NCBI GenBank assembly: GCA_945883145.1
Contig: CAMCXB010000017.1
Span: 1-40,055, forward strand
Direction of reading: 5' to 3'
DNA length: 40,055 nt
DNA from: Bordetella parapertussis
GTDB taxonomy: Bacteria > Pseudomonadota > Gammaproteobacteria > Burkholderiales > Burkholderiaceae_D
The notes below the pieces were generated by a model, which saw only the letters and a list, made by a program, of their open reading frames with translations, was not told the origin of the DNA and ran no database searches. The translations under genes and the position numbers were made by a program. Shown here piece after piece: positions 1 to 6,806 of this stretch (positions are counted from its first letter, which is position 1; every line of letters begins with the position of its first letter).

Positions 1-1
1 T

Positions 2-358
2 AATCCTATAAACACCAAGTTTCGTGGCATGAATTTATCTGAATACACAGGCAAAACATTGGGCGAAGTCTATCCCATCATTGCCTGCTTTACTGTCACA
101 AAATCAAGTCAATTCTGGCAGGACTGCAAAGAAAATCTAGAATCACTCGATAAGAAATTTCATTTTTGGTACGGCGATCAGGAAGCCATGCGCAATGTGG
201 TCGCTTCTCAAAAATATCAATCTTTATTTCTTCCGGAAAGCAAAGTGGCTTGCTTACCTGAACATGCTACCCCTAGCTATTCGCCCATCGCCTTACATTT
301 TAAAGGCGCAAAGCGTAAACCGTGGATGCAAGATGTCGCATCTCAATTAAAACTTTGA
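2..358 (+). CDS. 3' end of a glycosyltransferase-like protein (5' end outside window)
   Basis: The reading frame is open to the left edge of the window, so this is the C-terminal part (about 118 residues) of a longer gene and not a complete small gene; the ATG at 29 is probably internal. The end of the protein reads like the tail of a nucleotide-sugar transferase: a FHFWYGDQEAM stretch (a typical late Asp-Gln position), then CLPEHATPSYSP and LHFKGAKRKPWM, resembling the closing His-Phe-x-Gly-x-Lys-Pro-Trp motif of such enzymes. The stop lies 12 nt before the FkbM-type methyltransferase, so the two are probably co-transcribed. Next to flagellin genes, a role in flagellin or surface glycan synthesis is possible but is inference. 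The family call is tentative because the catalytic N-terminal part is not visible. Confidence 0.55.
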   Translation, partial: NPINTKFRGMNLSEYTGKTLGEVYPIIACFTVTKSSQFWQDCKENLESLDKKFHFWYGDQEAMRNVVASQKYQSLFLPESKVACLPEHATPSYSPIALHFKGAKRKPWMQDVASQLKL

Positions 359-370
359 TTATTAAAAATT

Positions 371-1258
371 ATGCAAACCATCGATCATTTGAGTCATTTT
401 GCTCATCAAAAAAGAAGTGAATTCCCAAAGTCAAATAGCTTTAATATTTCTGAGTTACAGAAATTACCAAAGTTTTATAACTGGGTAAATTGTCACGTCA
501 CAGAGAACATTGATTTTCAAATGTTTTTAGGTGGTGGTGATGATGGTGTCGCTATGCGCTTTTTTTGGAATGGTGGCTATGAGAAGTTTTCACTTAAACT
601 CTGGACCCAGTTAGTTGGACAGACCCAAGGAATGAAAATTGATGTAGGTGCACACACAGGTGCGTACACTCTTGCAGCACATAAAGCAGCTAAAAGTGGC
701 ACTGTGATTTCATTTGAACCGCACTTTATGAATTTTGCGCGACTCAGTCTGAATGCACGAGCTAATAACTTCCCGACTAAACATTTATACATGATAGGTG
801 TGGGTGATAAATGTGAATCCAGTAACTTTGCTATTTCAACTAATTTAGATTATTTAACCACTGGTGGAGCAATTGGCACTAAACCAGGTGGTTTAAATTC
901 TCCTATCAATGTTGTTGCTTTAGATGATTTTATTCATCCTGATAGCCATGCACATGTAGGCATCATTAAAATTGATGTGGAAGGCTATGAAGCAAAATGC
1001 TTAACTGGCGCTATGAAAATGTTAACTGCATCTAAGCCCATTATATTTTTTGAATGTATTGATGATGCCGTCGGTGCTAAGGTTCAAAGCATGTTAGAGC
1101 CACTGGGTTATCGCTTTGCTGTGATTGATGATCGTAAAGAAGAAATCAAAGAGACCAACTATATTAAATCACATCGTGATGACAAAGGTAATTTGATTAT
1201 GAGTCAACTCAATCGCATTGCCACTATTGATATGGATAGCCTGAAAAATAGTCTTTAA
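371..1258 (+). CDS. FkbM family SAM-dependent methyltransferase
   Basis: 295 residues. The SAM-binding Rossmann fold is visible from about residue 88: KIDVGAHTGAYTLAAHKAA (motif I, Asp-x-Gly-Ala-x-x-Gly) followed by VISFEPHFMNFARLSLN (motif II acidic residue). The FkbM hallmark VALDDFI, then IIKIDVEGYEAKCLTGA and a final IIFFEC strand, follows at about 178-228. FkbM enzymes O-methylate sugars or small molecules in glycan and secondary-metabolite pathways; several flagellin-glycosylation islands contain them. The gene follows the partial glycosyltransferase-like gene with a 12-nt gap and ends before a bidirectional terminator shared with the convergent glycosyltransferase. No strong Shine-Dalgarno is seen before the ATG. 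The family is secure; the sugar substrate is unknown. Confidence 0.85.
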   Translation: MQTIDHLSHFAHQKRSEFPKSNSFNISELQKLPKFYNWVNCHVTENIDFQMFLGGGDDGVAMRFFWNGGYEKFSLKLWTQLVGQTQGMKIDVGAHTGAYTLAAHKAAKSGTVISFEPHFMNFARLSLNARANNFPTKHLYMIGVGDKCESSNFAISTNLDYLTTGGAIGTKPGGLNSPINVVALDDFIHPDSHAHVGIIKIDVEGYEAKCLTGAMKMLTASKPIIFFECIDDAVGAKVQSMLEPLGYRFAVIDDRKEEIKETNYIKSHRDDKGNLIMSQLNRIATIDMDSLKNSL

Positions 1259-1268
1259 TCCACCCCTT

Positions 1269-1342
1269 CCCTGATAGCTTCTTTTAAAGTGATCAGGGCA
1301 ACACGGCATAAAAAAAGCTGATTCTCTGAATCAGCTTTTTTT
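1269..1342. terminator. Bidirectional terminator between FkbM and glycosyltransferase genes
   Basis: A hairpin at 1310-1342 has arms AGCTGATT/AATCAGCT flanked by an A-run on the left and a T-run on the right, so it can terminate from both sides. A second, weaker inverted repeat CCCTGAT/ATCAGGG lies at 1269-1298 just after the methyltransferase stop. Both fit the convergent gene arrangement. Confidence 0.8.
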
Positions 1343-1364
1343 ACTTAAAAACAAATAATCGAAA

Positions 1365-2087
1365 TTAATAGACGAGTTGTCTTGGCAATTCAAGCTCTTC
1401 TATGTTCTTCACATTCATGTGAGCATATTCAGTTAACCACTCTTCAGCAAAATCACAATCTTGTTTATTTTCGAACCAAGGGCCGCCTAAGGTGTAATGC
1501 ACTGCCTTTAATTTGTCGTAATAAGGTGCGTACCAACCTTCTAAATAATTCCAACCTTTATCGAGATTACCTATCTCTGCATCCGGCACCCAGCTAAAGC
1601 GATGTAAATAAGCAGGATCAGCGGAGTTAACTACAGCCGGTGTTAATAATTTCACTGCAGGATGCGCACAATTAAAGACAATGAAAGATGACCAATTCTT
1701 ACGCGGATATAAATGTTGAACACAGCCATCCATTTTAGTTTGTTCTGTAGGCTGATAATCATGTTTGACCACCGAGACTGCCTTAGAAGGATCGATTTCT
1801 TTTAATACTTCGCGTATGTCGGTCAAAAACAGAAAATCACAATCGACAAAAATTGCGTAATCCGCATCGCCTGCTAGATGTGGCGTGAGAAAACGTGTCA
1901 AACTAAATTCAGTAGCGGCTTTTGTATCGATAGAACGGTTATACAAGCCCTCTGCCCTTAAGACGGATTGAATCAAGGGTGTGACTGTCACTTTATTTGA
2001 ATTCATGCGACGCAGTATGGAATGACGACAAACTTTCCACGCGATGTCTTCGCGTGCATCCCATCCGACAAATATTTTTAGCTTCAT
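1365..2087 (-). CDS. Small glycosyltransferase-like protein (nucleotide-diphospho-sugar transferase fold)
   Basis: 240 residues from an ATG at 2087. That start is chosen over an upstream in-frame ATG at 2129 because a strong GGAGG precedes it at ordinary spacing. The protein starts MKLKIFVGWDAREDIAWKVC, has a DxD-type metal/sugar-nucleotide site in YAIFVDCDFLFL (about residues 82-93) and ends with VHYTLGGPWFENK, where a His coordinates the metal in GT8-like folds. No signal peptide or membrane segment is evident, so it is probably cytoplasmic. It lies directly downstream of three flagellin genes. A sigma-54-like element and imperfect GGCAA-type boxes lie upstream, consistent with a flagellar-regulon gene that glycosylates flagellin; that role is inference. 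The sugar donor is not predictable. Confidence 0.75.
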   Translation of the reverse strand: MKLKIFVGWDAREDIAWKVCRHSILRRMNSNKVTVTPLIQSVLRAEGLYNRSIDTKAATEFSLTRFLTPHLAGDADYAIFVDCDFLFLTDIREVLKEIDPSKAVSVVKHDYQPTEQTKMDGCVQHLYPRKNWSSFIVFNCAHPAVKLLTPAVVNSADPAYLHRFSWVPDAEIGNLDKGWNYLEGWYAPYYDKLKAVHYTLGGPWFENKQDCDFAEEWLTEYAHMNVKNIEELELPRQLVY

Positions 2088-2117
2088 ACGTATTCCTCCT
2101 CGGTTTGCGAAGGAATA

Positions 2118-2133
2118 TGCAAAATTCATACCT
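2118..2133 (-). promoter_or_regulatory. Possible sigma-54 promoter of the glycosyltransferase gene
   Basis: Read on the minus strand the element is AGGTATGAATTTTGCA. It keeps GG and GC exactly 10 nt apart and the TTGCA -12 box, but the -24 box departs from TGGCAC. The predicted start is about 20 nt before the gene's ATG, leaving the GGAGG in the leader. Confidence 0.35.
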
Positions 2134-2220
2134 AAGTCGTTACTCCACTAAGAATGGAATAAAATGACGATTTCGTAGGGGAATTCACTGATTTAAGCTG
2201 ATTTTTACGCTGTCTTTTCA

Positions 2221-2262
2221 CCGCTTCTATAGTAAGCGGCAAGCATGCGGCAAAGTTTCACC
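2221..2262. promoter_or_regulatory. Inverted repeat and degenerate GGCAA-type boxes
   Basis: The region contains the inverted repeat CCGCTT-N7-AAGCGG (2221-2239), then GGCAAGCATGCGGC (2238-2251) and GGCAAAGTTTCACC (2249-2262). The latter two are imperfect versions of the GGCAA-N4-TTGCC element found elsewhere here. They lie about 130-155 nt upstream of the predicted sigma-54 start of the glycosyltransferase, a normal enhancer distance. Confidence 0.35.
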
Positions 2263-2291
2263 GCTTGTGTATCAGATGTACTCAGCGCGAA

Positions 2292-2330
2292 TAAAAAAAA
2301 AACCGCTACCTGCTTGTGGCAGATAGCGGT
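2292..2330 (-). terminator. Terminator of flagellin gene 1
   Basis: A hairpin with arms ACCGCTA...CTGC and GCAG...TAGCGGT lies 30 nt past the flagellin stop and is followed on the minus strand by a run of ten T. It is a classic intrinsic terminator. Confidence 0.85.
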
Positions 2331-2361
2331 TATCTTGAAATATCCAAGATTGAATCGGGGA

Positions 2362-3195
2362 TTATTTCAATAAAGATAAAACAGATTGAGGTTGCTGATT
2401 AGCTTGCGATAACATCGCCATACCAGCCTGTTGAATAATCTGCGTACGCGCTAATTCACGAGTGACAGCAGCATATTCAGTGTCTTCAATACGGCTACGT
2501 GCTTGTTGCATGTTTTGTGAAATGTTAGTTAGATTATCTGTAGCATAACCCAAACGATTCACCATTGCACCCATACGCGCACGTTCAGCATTGATCTCAT
2601 CCATTGCAGTATCAATAGTGGTCATTGCGTTCTCGGCGCCTTCGCGGGTAGAGATACTCGCTCCACCTGTATCACCTATACTCGTACCACCTAAACTCAC
2701 TACTGCACTGAGATTAGCCGTATCAAATGTCAGCGTATCGCCACTATTTGCACCCACCTGGAAAACCAGATTCGATGTTTCTTGTAACAGTTGCTGACCA
2801 TTGAAGTTGGTTAATGTCGCAGTACGAGAAATCTCTTCACGCAATTGAGAAAACTCTTTTTGCATTAATTCACGGTCACCTGAATTATAGGTGTCGGTTG
2901 CACTTTGTACAGCCAATTCACGCATACGTTGTAGCATAGACGTCGCTGCCTCGATACCACCTTCCATCGTTTGCACTAAAGAAATCGCATCATTCGCATG
3001 GCGTACTGCCATATTCAAACCACGAATCTGTGATGTCATCTTAGTGGCAATCGCCAAACCTGCAGCATCATCTTTCGAACTATTTATGCGTTTACCCGTA
3101 GACAACTGGGTCATCGCCAGCGACAACGCTTTATCATTCTTTGTAATAGCGTTTTGTGTCACTAGCGAATTCACGTTTGTATTAATTACAGACAT
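2362..3195 (-). CDS. fliC: Flagellin 1
   Basis: 277 residues, a short flagellin made almost only of the conserved D0/D1 ends. The N-terminus has MSVINTNVNSLVTQNAITKN, then LSTGKRINSSKDDAAGLAIA and RELAVQSATDTY. The C-terminus has RMGAMVNRLGYATDNL, ARTQIIQQAGMAMLSQANQQ and the hydrophobic SVLSLLK end needed for export and polymerisation. The variable D2/D3 insert is reduced to some 50 residues around 150-200. It forms the filament after export by the flagellar type III system. The leader carries the extended Shine-Dalgarno GTTAGGAGT shared by all three flagellin genes here. The gene has its own sigma-28-like promoter and terminator, so it is monocistronic. Its paralogs follow at 3426 and 4853; which is the major filament subunit cannot be told. 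Confidence 0.95.
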   Translation of the reverse strand: MSVINTNVNSLVTQNAITKNDKALSLAMTQLSTGKRINSSKDDAAGLAIATKMTSQIRGLNMAVRHANDAISLVQTMEGGIEAATSMLQRMRELAVQSATDTYNSGDRELMQKEFSQLREEISRTATLTNFNGQQLLQETSNLVFQVGANSGDTLTFDTANLSAVVSLGGTSIGDTGGASISTREGAENAMTTIDTAMDEINAERARMGAMVNRLGYATDNLTNISQNMQQARSRIEDTEYAAVTRELARTQIIQQAGMAMLSQANQQPQSVLSLLK

Positions 3196-3320
3196 GTTTC
3201 ACTCCTAACTTTAAGAATCACTCGAAAAATTAAAAACCATACTCATTCAAATAAATTGAATAACTATAATAATTAATCCGATCTTATTTACAGTAGATAT
3301 AAAATATACTGATATCGTAT

Positions 3321-3347
3321 TTATCGACACTTCTTCATAAAACATGA
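3321..3347 (-). promoter_or_regulatory. Sigma-28 promoter of flagellin 1
   Basis: On the minus strand this reads TCATGTTT-N11-GTCGATAA against the FliA consensus TAAAGTTT-N11-GCCGATAA; spacing is exact and the -10 box differs at one position. The predicted start lies about 118 nt before the ATG, the same leader length as for flagellin 3. Confidence 0.65.
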
Positions 3348-3362
3348 AATTTTTTTCACACA

Positions 3363-3402
3363 AAAAAAGAAAAAACCGCTGGCAGAATCACTCTAACAGC
3401 GG
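3363..3402 (-). terminator. Terminator of flagellin gene 2
   Basis: The hairpin CCGCTG/CAGCGG (3376-3402) lies just downstream of the flagellin 2 stop. A T-rich tract follows on the minus strand (complement of the A-run at 3363-3375). Confidence 0.75.
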
Positions 3403-3425
3403 CTTTAAATTAGTTCTAAATTTTA

Positions 3426-4259
3426 TTATTTAAGTAGCGCAAGTACTGCTTGTGGCTGTTGATTTGCTTGAGCTAACATGGCCATACCTGCTTGTTGAAT
3501 AATCTGTGTACGCGCTAATTCACGGGTAGCAGATGCATACTCAGTATCTTCAACACGACTACGTGCAGAGGATAAATTTTGTGAAATATTGGTTAGATTA
3601 TCAGCAGCATAACCGAGACGATTAATCATCGCACCCATACGTGCACGTTCACCATTGATTTCATCCATTGCATTATCAATCGTATCGAGTGCTGACTCAG
3701 CACCTTCACGAGTTGTAATACTGACGCCACCTTCATCACCGATACTGGTACCACCTAAGCTAATTGTTTCACTTAAGTTCGTGGTCGAATAAGTAAGAAC
3801 ATCACCACTATTAGCACCAATTTGAAAGGTCAATAAAGAACCTTCTTTAAGCAATTGTTGACCATTAAAGTTAGTCAACTGTGCAGTACGAGAAATCTCT
3901 TCACGCAATTGTGAGAATTCTTTTTGTAGCAATATACGATCGCCTGATGAGTAAGTATCGGTAGCACTTTGTACTGCTAGTTCACGCATACGTTGCAACA
4001 TTTGCGTGACTGCTTCCGTACCACCTTCCGCAGTTTGAATCAGAGAGATAGCATCATTTGCATGACGCACACCCATGTCCAGACCACGAATTTGTGAAGT
4101 CATTTTGGTCGAAATCGCCAAACCTGCAGCATCATCTTTGGCGCTGTTGATACGCTTGCCAGTTGACAAGACATTCATCACTGTAGAAATGGCTTTGTCA
4201 TTTCTGGTGACGGCATTTTGCGTCACTAACGAATTAACGTTGGTATTAATAACGGACAT
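3426..4259 (-). CDS. fliC: Flagellin 2
   Basis: 277 residues, collinear with the other two flagellins. It begins MSVINTNVNSLVTQNAVTRN, has LSTGKRINSAKDDAAGLAIS and RELAVQSATDTYSSGDR in the N-terminal D1 helices, and ends ARTQIIQQAGMAMLAQANQQ followed by AVLALLK. It differs from flagellin 1 mainly in the short central segment (LTFQIGANSGDVLTYSTTNL) and scattered D1 substitutions, so it is a diverged paralog and not a recent copy. The start is fixed by GTTAGGAGT upstream. Its upstream region is much longer than those of its neighbours and contains two sigma-28-like promoters in a duplicated module plus two GGCAA-type boxes, so it may be regulated differently from flagellins 1 and 3. Confidence 0.95.
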   Translation of the reverse strand: MSVINTNVNSLVTQNAVTRNDKAISTVMNVLSTGKRINSAKDDAAGLAISTKMTSQIRGLDMGVRHANDAISLIQTAEGGTEAVTQMLQRMRELAVQSATDTYSSGDRILLQKEFSQLREEISRTAQLTNFNGQQLLKEGSLLTFQIGANSGDVLTYSTTNLSETISLGGTSIGDEGGVSITTREGAESALDTIDNAMDEINGERARMGAMINRLGYAADNLTNISQNLSSARSRVEDTEYASATRELARTQIIQQAGMAMLAQANQQPQAVLALLK

Positions 4260-4392
4260 GATGTTAACTCCTAACTAAAAGTATGCGTTCAAAAGACCTG
4301 TTGCTTTCATTATTCAGGCGATCTATTAGAGATTTACATCCCACGTCGCCATTTTTTTTACAGAAAGCCAATCAATCTTTCTGTTACTGCAT

Positions 4393-4419
4393 GATTCGAC
4401 CGATACTTCTCAAACATTA
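4393..4419 (-). promoter_or_regulatory. Proximal sigma-28-like promoter of flagellin 2
   Basis: On the minus strand it reads TAATGTTT-N11-GTCGAATC. The -35 is close to consensus and the spacing exact, but the -10 keeps only the CGA core. The predicted leader is about 127 nt, matching those of the other flagellin genes. Confidence 0.4.
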
Positions 4420-4533
4420 ATTATTCGATCAAAAGATTCTGACTTTCCGAGACTTGGTAAATTTAAAAATCTCTCATTAAATTCAACCAACTCTTGTCAC
4501 AGAAAGTCTTTTTTGATCTCCCTGTTAACCCAT

Positions 4534-4560
4534 GATTCGGCAGCTTTTATAGAAACATTA
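4534..4560 (-). promoter_or_regulatory. Distal sigma-28-like promoter of flagellin 2
   Basis: On the minus strand it reads TAATGTTT-N11-GCCGAATC. The GCCGA part of the -10 is intact and the spacing is exact. It would give a leader of roughly 270 nt. A perfect GGCAA-N4-TTGCC element starts 17 bp upstream of its -35 box. Confidence 0.5.
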
Positions 4561-4576
4561 GAAATATTTTTAAAGT

Positions 4577-4618
4577 GGCAATACATTGCCGCTTTTTTCA
4601 CACCTGCAAAAACTTGCC
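4577..4618. promoter_or_regulatory. Two GGCAA-N4-TTGCC boxes upstream of flagellin 2
   Basis: GGCAATACATTGCC at 4577-4590 is a perfect element and TGCAAAAACTTGCC at 4605-4618 has one mismatch; their starts are 28 bp apart. They lie immediately upstream of the distal sigma-28-like promoter. No sigma-54 element was found between them and the gene. Confidence 0.5.
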
Positions 4619-4770
4619 GCTCTCAATATTTTTTAATTCCTTTTGTAAATCAATTACTTAGCGATTTTTACTATCAGATGTGATGGAAGGAGTGTGAACG
4701 AGGCCTGAGAAAAGAAATTTGAATTTTTGGAAGAAAAAAGAAGCGAAACGTCGCAATTAATATTGAAATA

Positions 4771-4811
4771 AAAAATAAAAAAACCGCCAAAGGCTAAAAG
4801 CCAATGGCGGT
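4771..4811 (-). terminator. Terminator of flagellin gene 3
   Basis: The hairpin at 4783-4811 has outer arms ACCGCCA/TGGCGGT and inner arms GGCT/AGCC, followed on the minus strand by a T-rich run (complement of 4771-4782). It lies about 40 nt past the flagellin 3 stop. Confidence 0.85.
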
Positions 4812-4852
4812 CAAAAGGTCGAGTGAACGCGTTAGAAGTTAACGCTTTACTA

Positions 4853-5686
4853 CTATTGCAACAACGATAGTACTGATTGCGGTTGCTGGTTTGCCTGAGC
4901 TAGCATCGCAATACCCGCTTGCTGTATAATTTGCGAACGTGCTAGATCACGAGTTACTGCTGCATATTCCGTATCTTCAATACGGCTACGGGCTGCTTGC
5001 ATGTTTTGTGCAATATTGGTCAGATTATCACCGGCGTAACCAAGGCGATTAATCATCGCACCCATACGAGCGCGCTCTGTATTCACCTCATCTAATGCCG
5101 CATCGATGGTTGAAATCGACGCTTCCGCACCTTCACGGGTAGAGATACTTGCACCTGTTGTATCTCCTACGCTGGTACCACCCAAGCTAACAACTTCAGA
5201 TAAGTTTGTTGTTGCGTAAGTCAGGGTATCACCGCTGTTCGCGCCAACCTGGAAAGTCAGGGTTGAGGCTTCAGCTAGCAATTGTTGGCCGTTAAAGTTG
5301 GTTAATGTAGCTGTACGGGAGATTTCTTCACGAAGTTGTGAAAACTCAGCTTGCATCAAGCCACGGTCACCAGATGAATAGGTGTCAGTCGCACTTTGTA
5401 CTGCGAGTTCACGCATACGCTGCAACATGGAAGTCACTGCATCTGCACCGCCTTCTGCGGTTTGAATCAAAGAAATCGCATCGTTTGCATGACGGGTTGC
5501 CATATTCAAACCACGAATTTGCGAAGTCATTTTGGTGGCAATCGCCATACCGGCTGCATCATCCGCTGCACTGTTTATTCGTTTACCCGTAGACAACTGA
5601 GTCATCGTGTTAGACAACACTTTATCGTTTCTGGTAATCGCATTTTGGGTAATCAGCGAAGGCACGTTTGTATTAATTACGGGCAT
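4853..5686 (-). CDS. fliC: Flagellin 3
   Basis: 277 residues, third tandem flagellin. It starts MPVINTNVPSLITQNAITRN, so Ser2 and Asn9 of the other two are Pro here. It retains LSTGKRINSAADDAAGMAIA, RELAVQSATDTYSSGDR and the C-terminal ARSQIIQQAGIAMLAQANQQ plus SVLSLLQ. The central region is as short as in its paralogs, so the filament would have a thin, D0/D1-only surface. The leader carries the shared GTTAGGAGT ribosome-binding site, and a sigma-28 promoter lies about 125-150 nt upstream. The gene is flanked by its own terminator downstream and by flaG upstream. The three paralogs may form distinct segments of the filament; that is inference from other multi-flagellin bacteria. Confidence 0.95.
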   Translation of the reverse strand: MPVINTNVPSLITQNAITRNDKVLSNTMTQLSTGKRINSAADDAAGMAIATKMTSQIRGLNMATRHANDAISLIQTAEGGADAVTSMLQRMRELAVQSATDTYSSGDRGLMQAEFSQLREEISRTATLTNFNGQQLLAEASTLTFQVGANSGDTLTYATTNLSEVVSLGGTSVGDTTGASISTREGAEASISTIDAALDEVNTERARMGAMINRLGYAGDNLTNIAQNMQAARSRIEDTEYAAVTRDLARSQIIQQAGIAMLAQANQQPQSVLSLLQ

Positions 5687-5810
5687 GATCTTTACTCCTA
5701 ACTAAATTAAATAATTTTAAGAAATTTCTTACTTTTGCATTCCAGCCTGCTTTTACTGCCATTTACGACCATTCAAACAAGCCACCAAAACATGGGTAGA
5801 AATTCCCCTG

Positions 5811-5837
5811 CTATCGTCTAATTCGACCTAAGCTTTA
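5811..5837 (-). promoter_or_regulatory. Sigma-28 promoter of flagellin 3
   Basis: On the minus strand it reads TAAAGCTT-N11-GACGATAG, with exact spacing. The predicted start is about 118 nt before the ATG, the same as for flagellin 1. Confidence 0.6.
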
Positions 5838-5974
5838 AAAACTTGAGGCCTCATTCACTGACGTTACTATCACTGCATTAAAACAAGCGTCTTACTTCAC
5901 TGCCACTACCAAAACGCCCTTACAACCAGGCTTGCCGCCCAAAAAAAAAATTTACAACTCGTATTGCAAAAAAT

Positions 5975-6352
5975 TTAAGCCCTACGATCAAACAGCAATC
6001 CCTTTAACTTCTCAATGTTGTGCGCAACTCTGATAACTTCTTCACTGGGTAACTGTCGAATCACTTCACCCGACCTGGTGTCACGTACGGTAATAACGTG
6101 CACACCCAATGACTTATCAAAACTAAAACCTATACTGCGTTTGTCATTTACAAATTTCTCGTTGAACCTCTGAATAATTTGCTTCAGTTGAACCATTTGT
6201 TGAGAGGTATCTACATTTACCTTCCCTGAATCAGGTAGCTTCCACTGCTGCTTGATCAAGGGCCCCGTATCGTTAGACGCTTTTTCGCCACCATTGGCTC
6301 GACTTTTCGAGATCAACGGAGCTGAAGCATCTGAAGGCTGCACCTTGCTCAT
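5975..6352 (-). CDS. flaG: FlaG family protein
   Basis: 125 residues. The first ~45 are Ser/Ala/Lys-rich and probably disordered. The rest is the FlaG domain: a helix around QLKQIIQRFNEKF, then SIGFSFDKSLGVHVITVRDT and GEVIRQLPSEEVIRVAHNIE. FlaG proteins are encoded beside flagellin and fliD in many polar flagellates, and loss often changes filament length; the mechanism is not settled. It sits between fliD and flagellin 3 with a sigma-28 promoter of its own. No clear terminator follows before the flagellin 3 promoter region. The Shine-Dalgarno is weak (GGACGG about 9 nt upstream). Confidence 0.9.
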   Translation of the reverse strand: MSKVQPSDASAPLISKSRANGGEKASNDTGPLIKQQWKLPDSGKVNVDTSQQMVQLKQIIQRFNEKFVNDKRSIGFSFDKSLGVHVITVRDTRSGEVIRQLPSEEVIRVAHNIEKLKGLLFDRRA

Positions 6353-6459
6353 ATTTAGTTACCGTCCTTTCGCTCTACCTAGGAGTCTTAATAAAACTCC
6401 TTAAAGTAATAGCAACTTATTTTTTCAAAACTTTGCGCGCTTTAACTCTCTCGGTTCAG

Positions 6460-6486
6460 GTATCGGTGCCCCAGCGGCAAACTTTA
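6460..6486 (-). promoter_or_regulatory. Sigma-28 promoter of flaG
   Basis: On the minus strand it reads TAAAGTTT-N11-ACCGATAC: a perfect -35 and six of eight in the -10, with exact spacing. It lies about 110 nt before the flaG ATG. Confidence 0.7.
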
Positions 6487-6494
6487 GCCGCCAT

Positions 6495-6508
6495 GGCAAA
6501 AATTTGCC
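6495..6508. promoter_or_regulatory. Perfect GGCAA-N4-TTGCC box upstream of flaG
   Basis: GGCAAAAATTTGCC, a perfect element, starts 9 bp upstream of the flaG sigma-28 -35 box. A one-mismatch copy, GGCAAACTTTAGCC (6476-6489), overlaps the -35 box itself, so its resemblance may be due to the promoter. Confidence 0.5.
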
Positions 6509-6525
6509 GTTTGTTACGGTTAACT

Positions 6526-6573
6526 AAAAAAAAGCGGCAATTCATTTTCAATTTAGAAATGAATTGCCGCTTT
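6526..6573 (-). terminator. Strong orphan hairpin/terminator between fliD and flaG
   Basis: A perfect 17-bp stem (arms 6531-6547 and 6557-6573, 9-nt loop), ending on the minus strand in a U-run given by the A-run at 6526-6533. It is the second terminator after fliD (the first is at 6758-6775), with about 180 nt of non-coding sequence between them. The 454-nt gap 6353-6806 thus holds two terminators, the flaG promoter and GGCAA-type boxes, but no gene I can support. Confidence 0.7.
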
Positions 6574-6750
6574 TAGATGATTTTTATTATCGAATTAACT
6601 ACTTATATTAATTTTTAACTTTTCAAAATAATAATTATTTTCTCTGATTAACTGAGGTTTTATCTCGTTTATTGAATCAATCGCACTTGAATGTGACGGT
6701 GTTACGCCTAAACCTTGATGATAAGTTAATAGATTATTAATCTTAACGAT

Positions 6751-6775
6751 AAAAAAAAGCGCTCTTACGAGCGCT
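6751..6775 (-). terminator. Terminator of the fliD end of the flg operon
   Basis: The hairpin AGCGCTC/GAGCGCT with a 4-nt loop (6758-6775) is followed on the minus strand by eight T, about 30 nt past the fliD stop. Confidence 0.85.
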
Positions 6776-6806
6776 AAAATTACGAAAAAGAAAACTAGTT
6801 AATGCA

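Larger units (their letters stand above)
4361..4560. repeat. Tandem duplication of a ~60-bp promoter module
   Basis: Two related segments (4361-4420 and 4500-4560) share CAGAAAG, a CTGTTA core, CATGATTCG and AAACATTA in the same order, offset by about 140 bp. Each contains one sigma-28-like promoter for flagellin 2. Between and around them, in the 593-nt gap 4260-4852, I see AT-rich sequence without an ORF of note. Confidence 0.55.

Noticed and set aside
2088..2129. Longer glycosyltransferase start at 2129
   Set aside because: A strong GGAGG directly precedes the ATG at 2087, and the family sequence begins there.
4577..4590. Reading the GGCAA...TTGCC elements as sigma-54 promoters
   Set aside because: The GG and GC are 9 nt apart instead of the required 10 in the copies I measured (4577, 4605, 23148, 23183), while true candidates nearby have 10.
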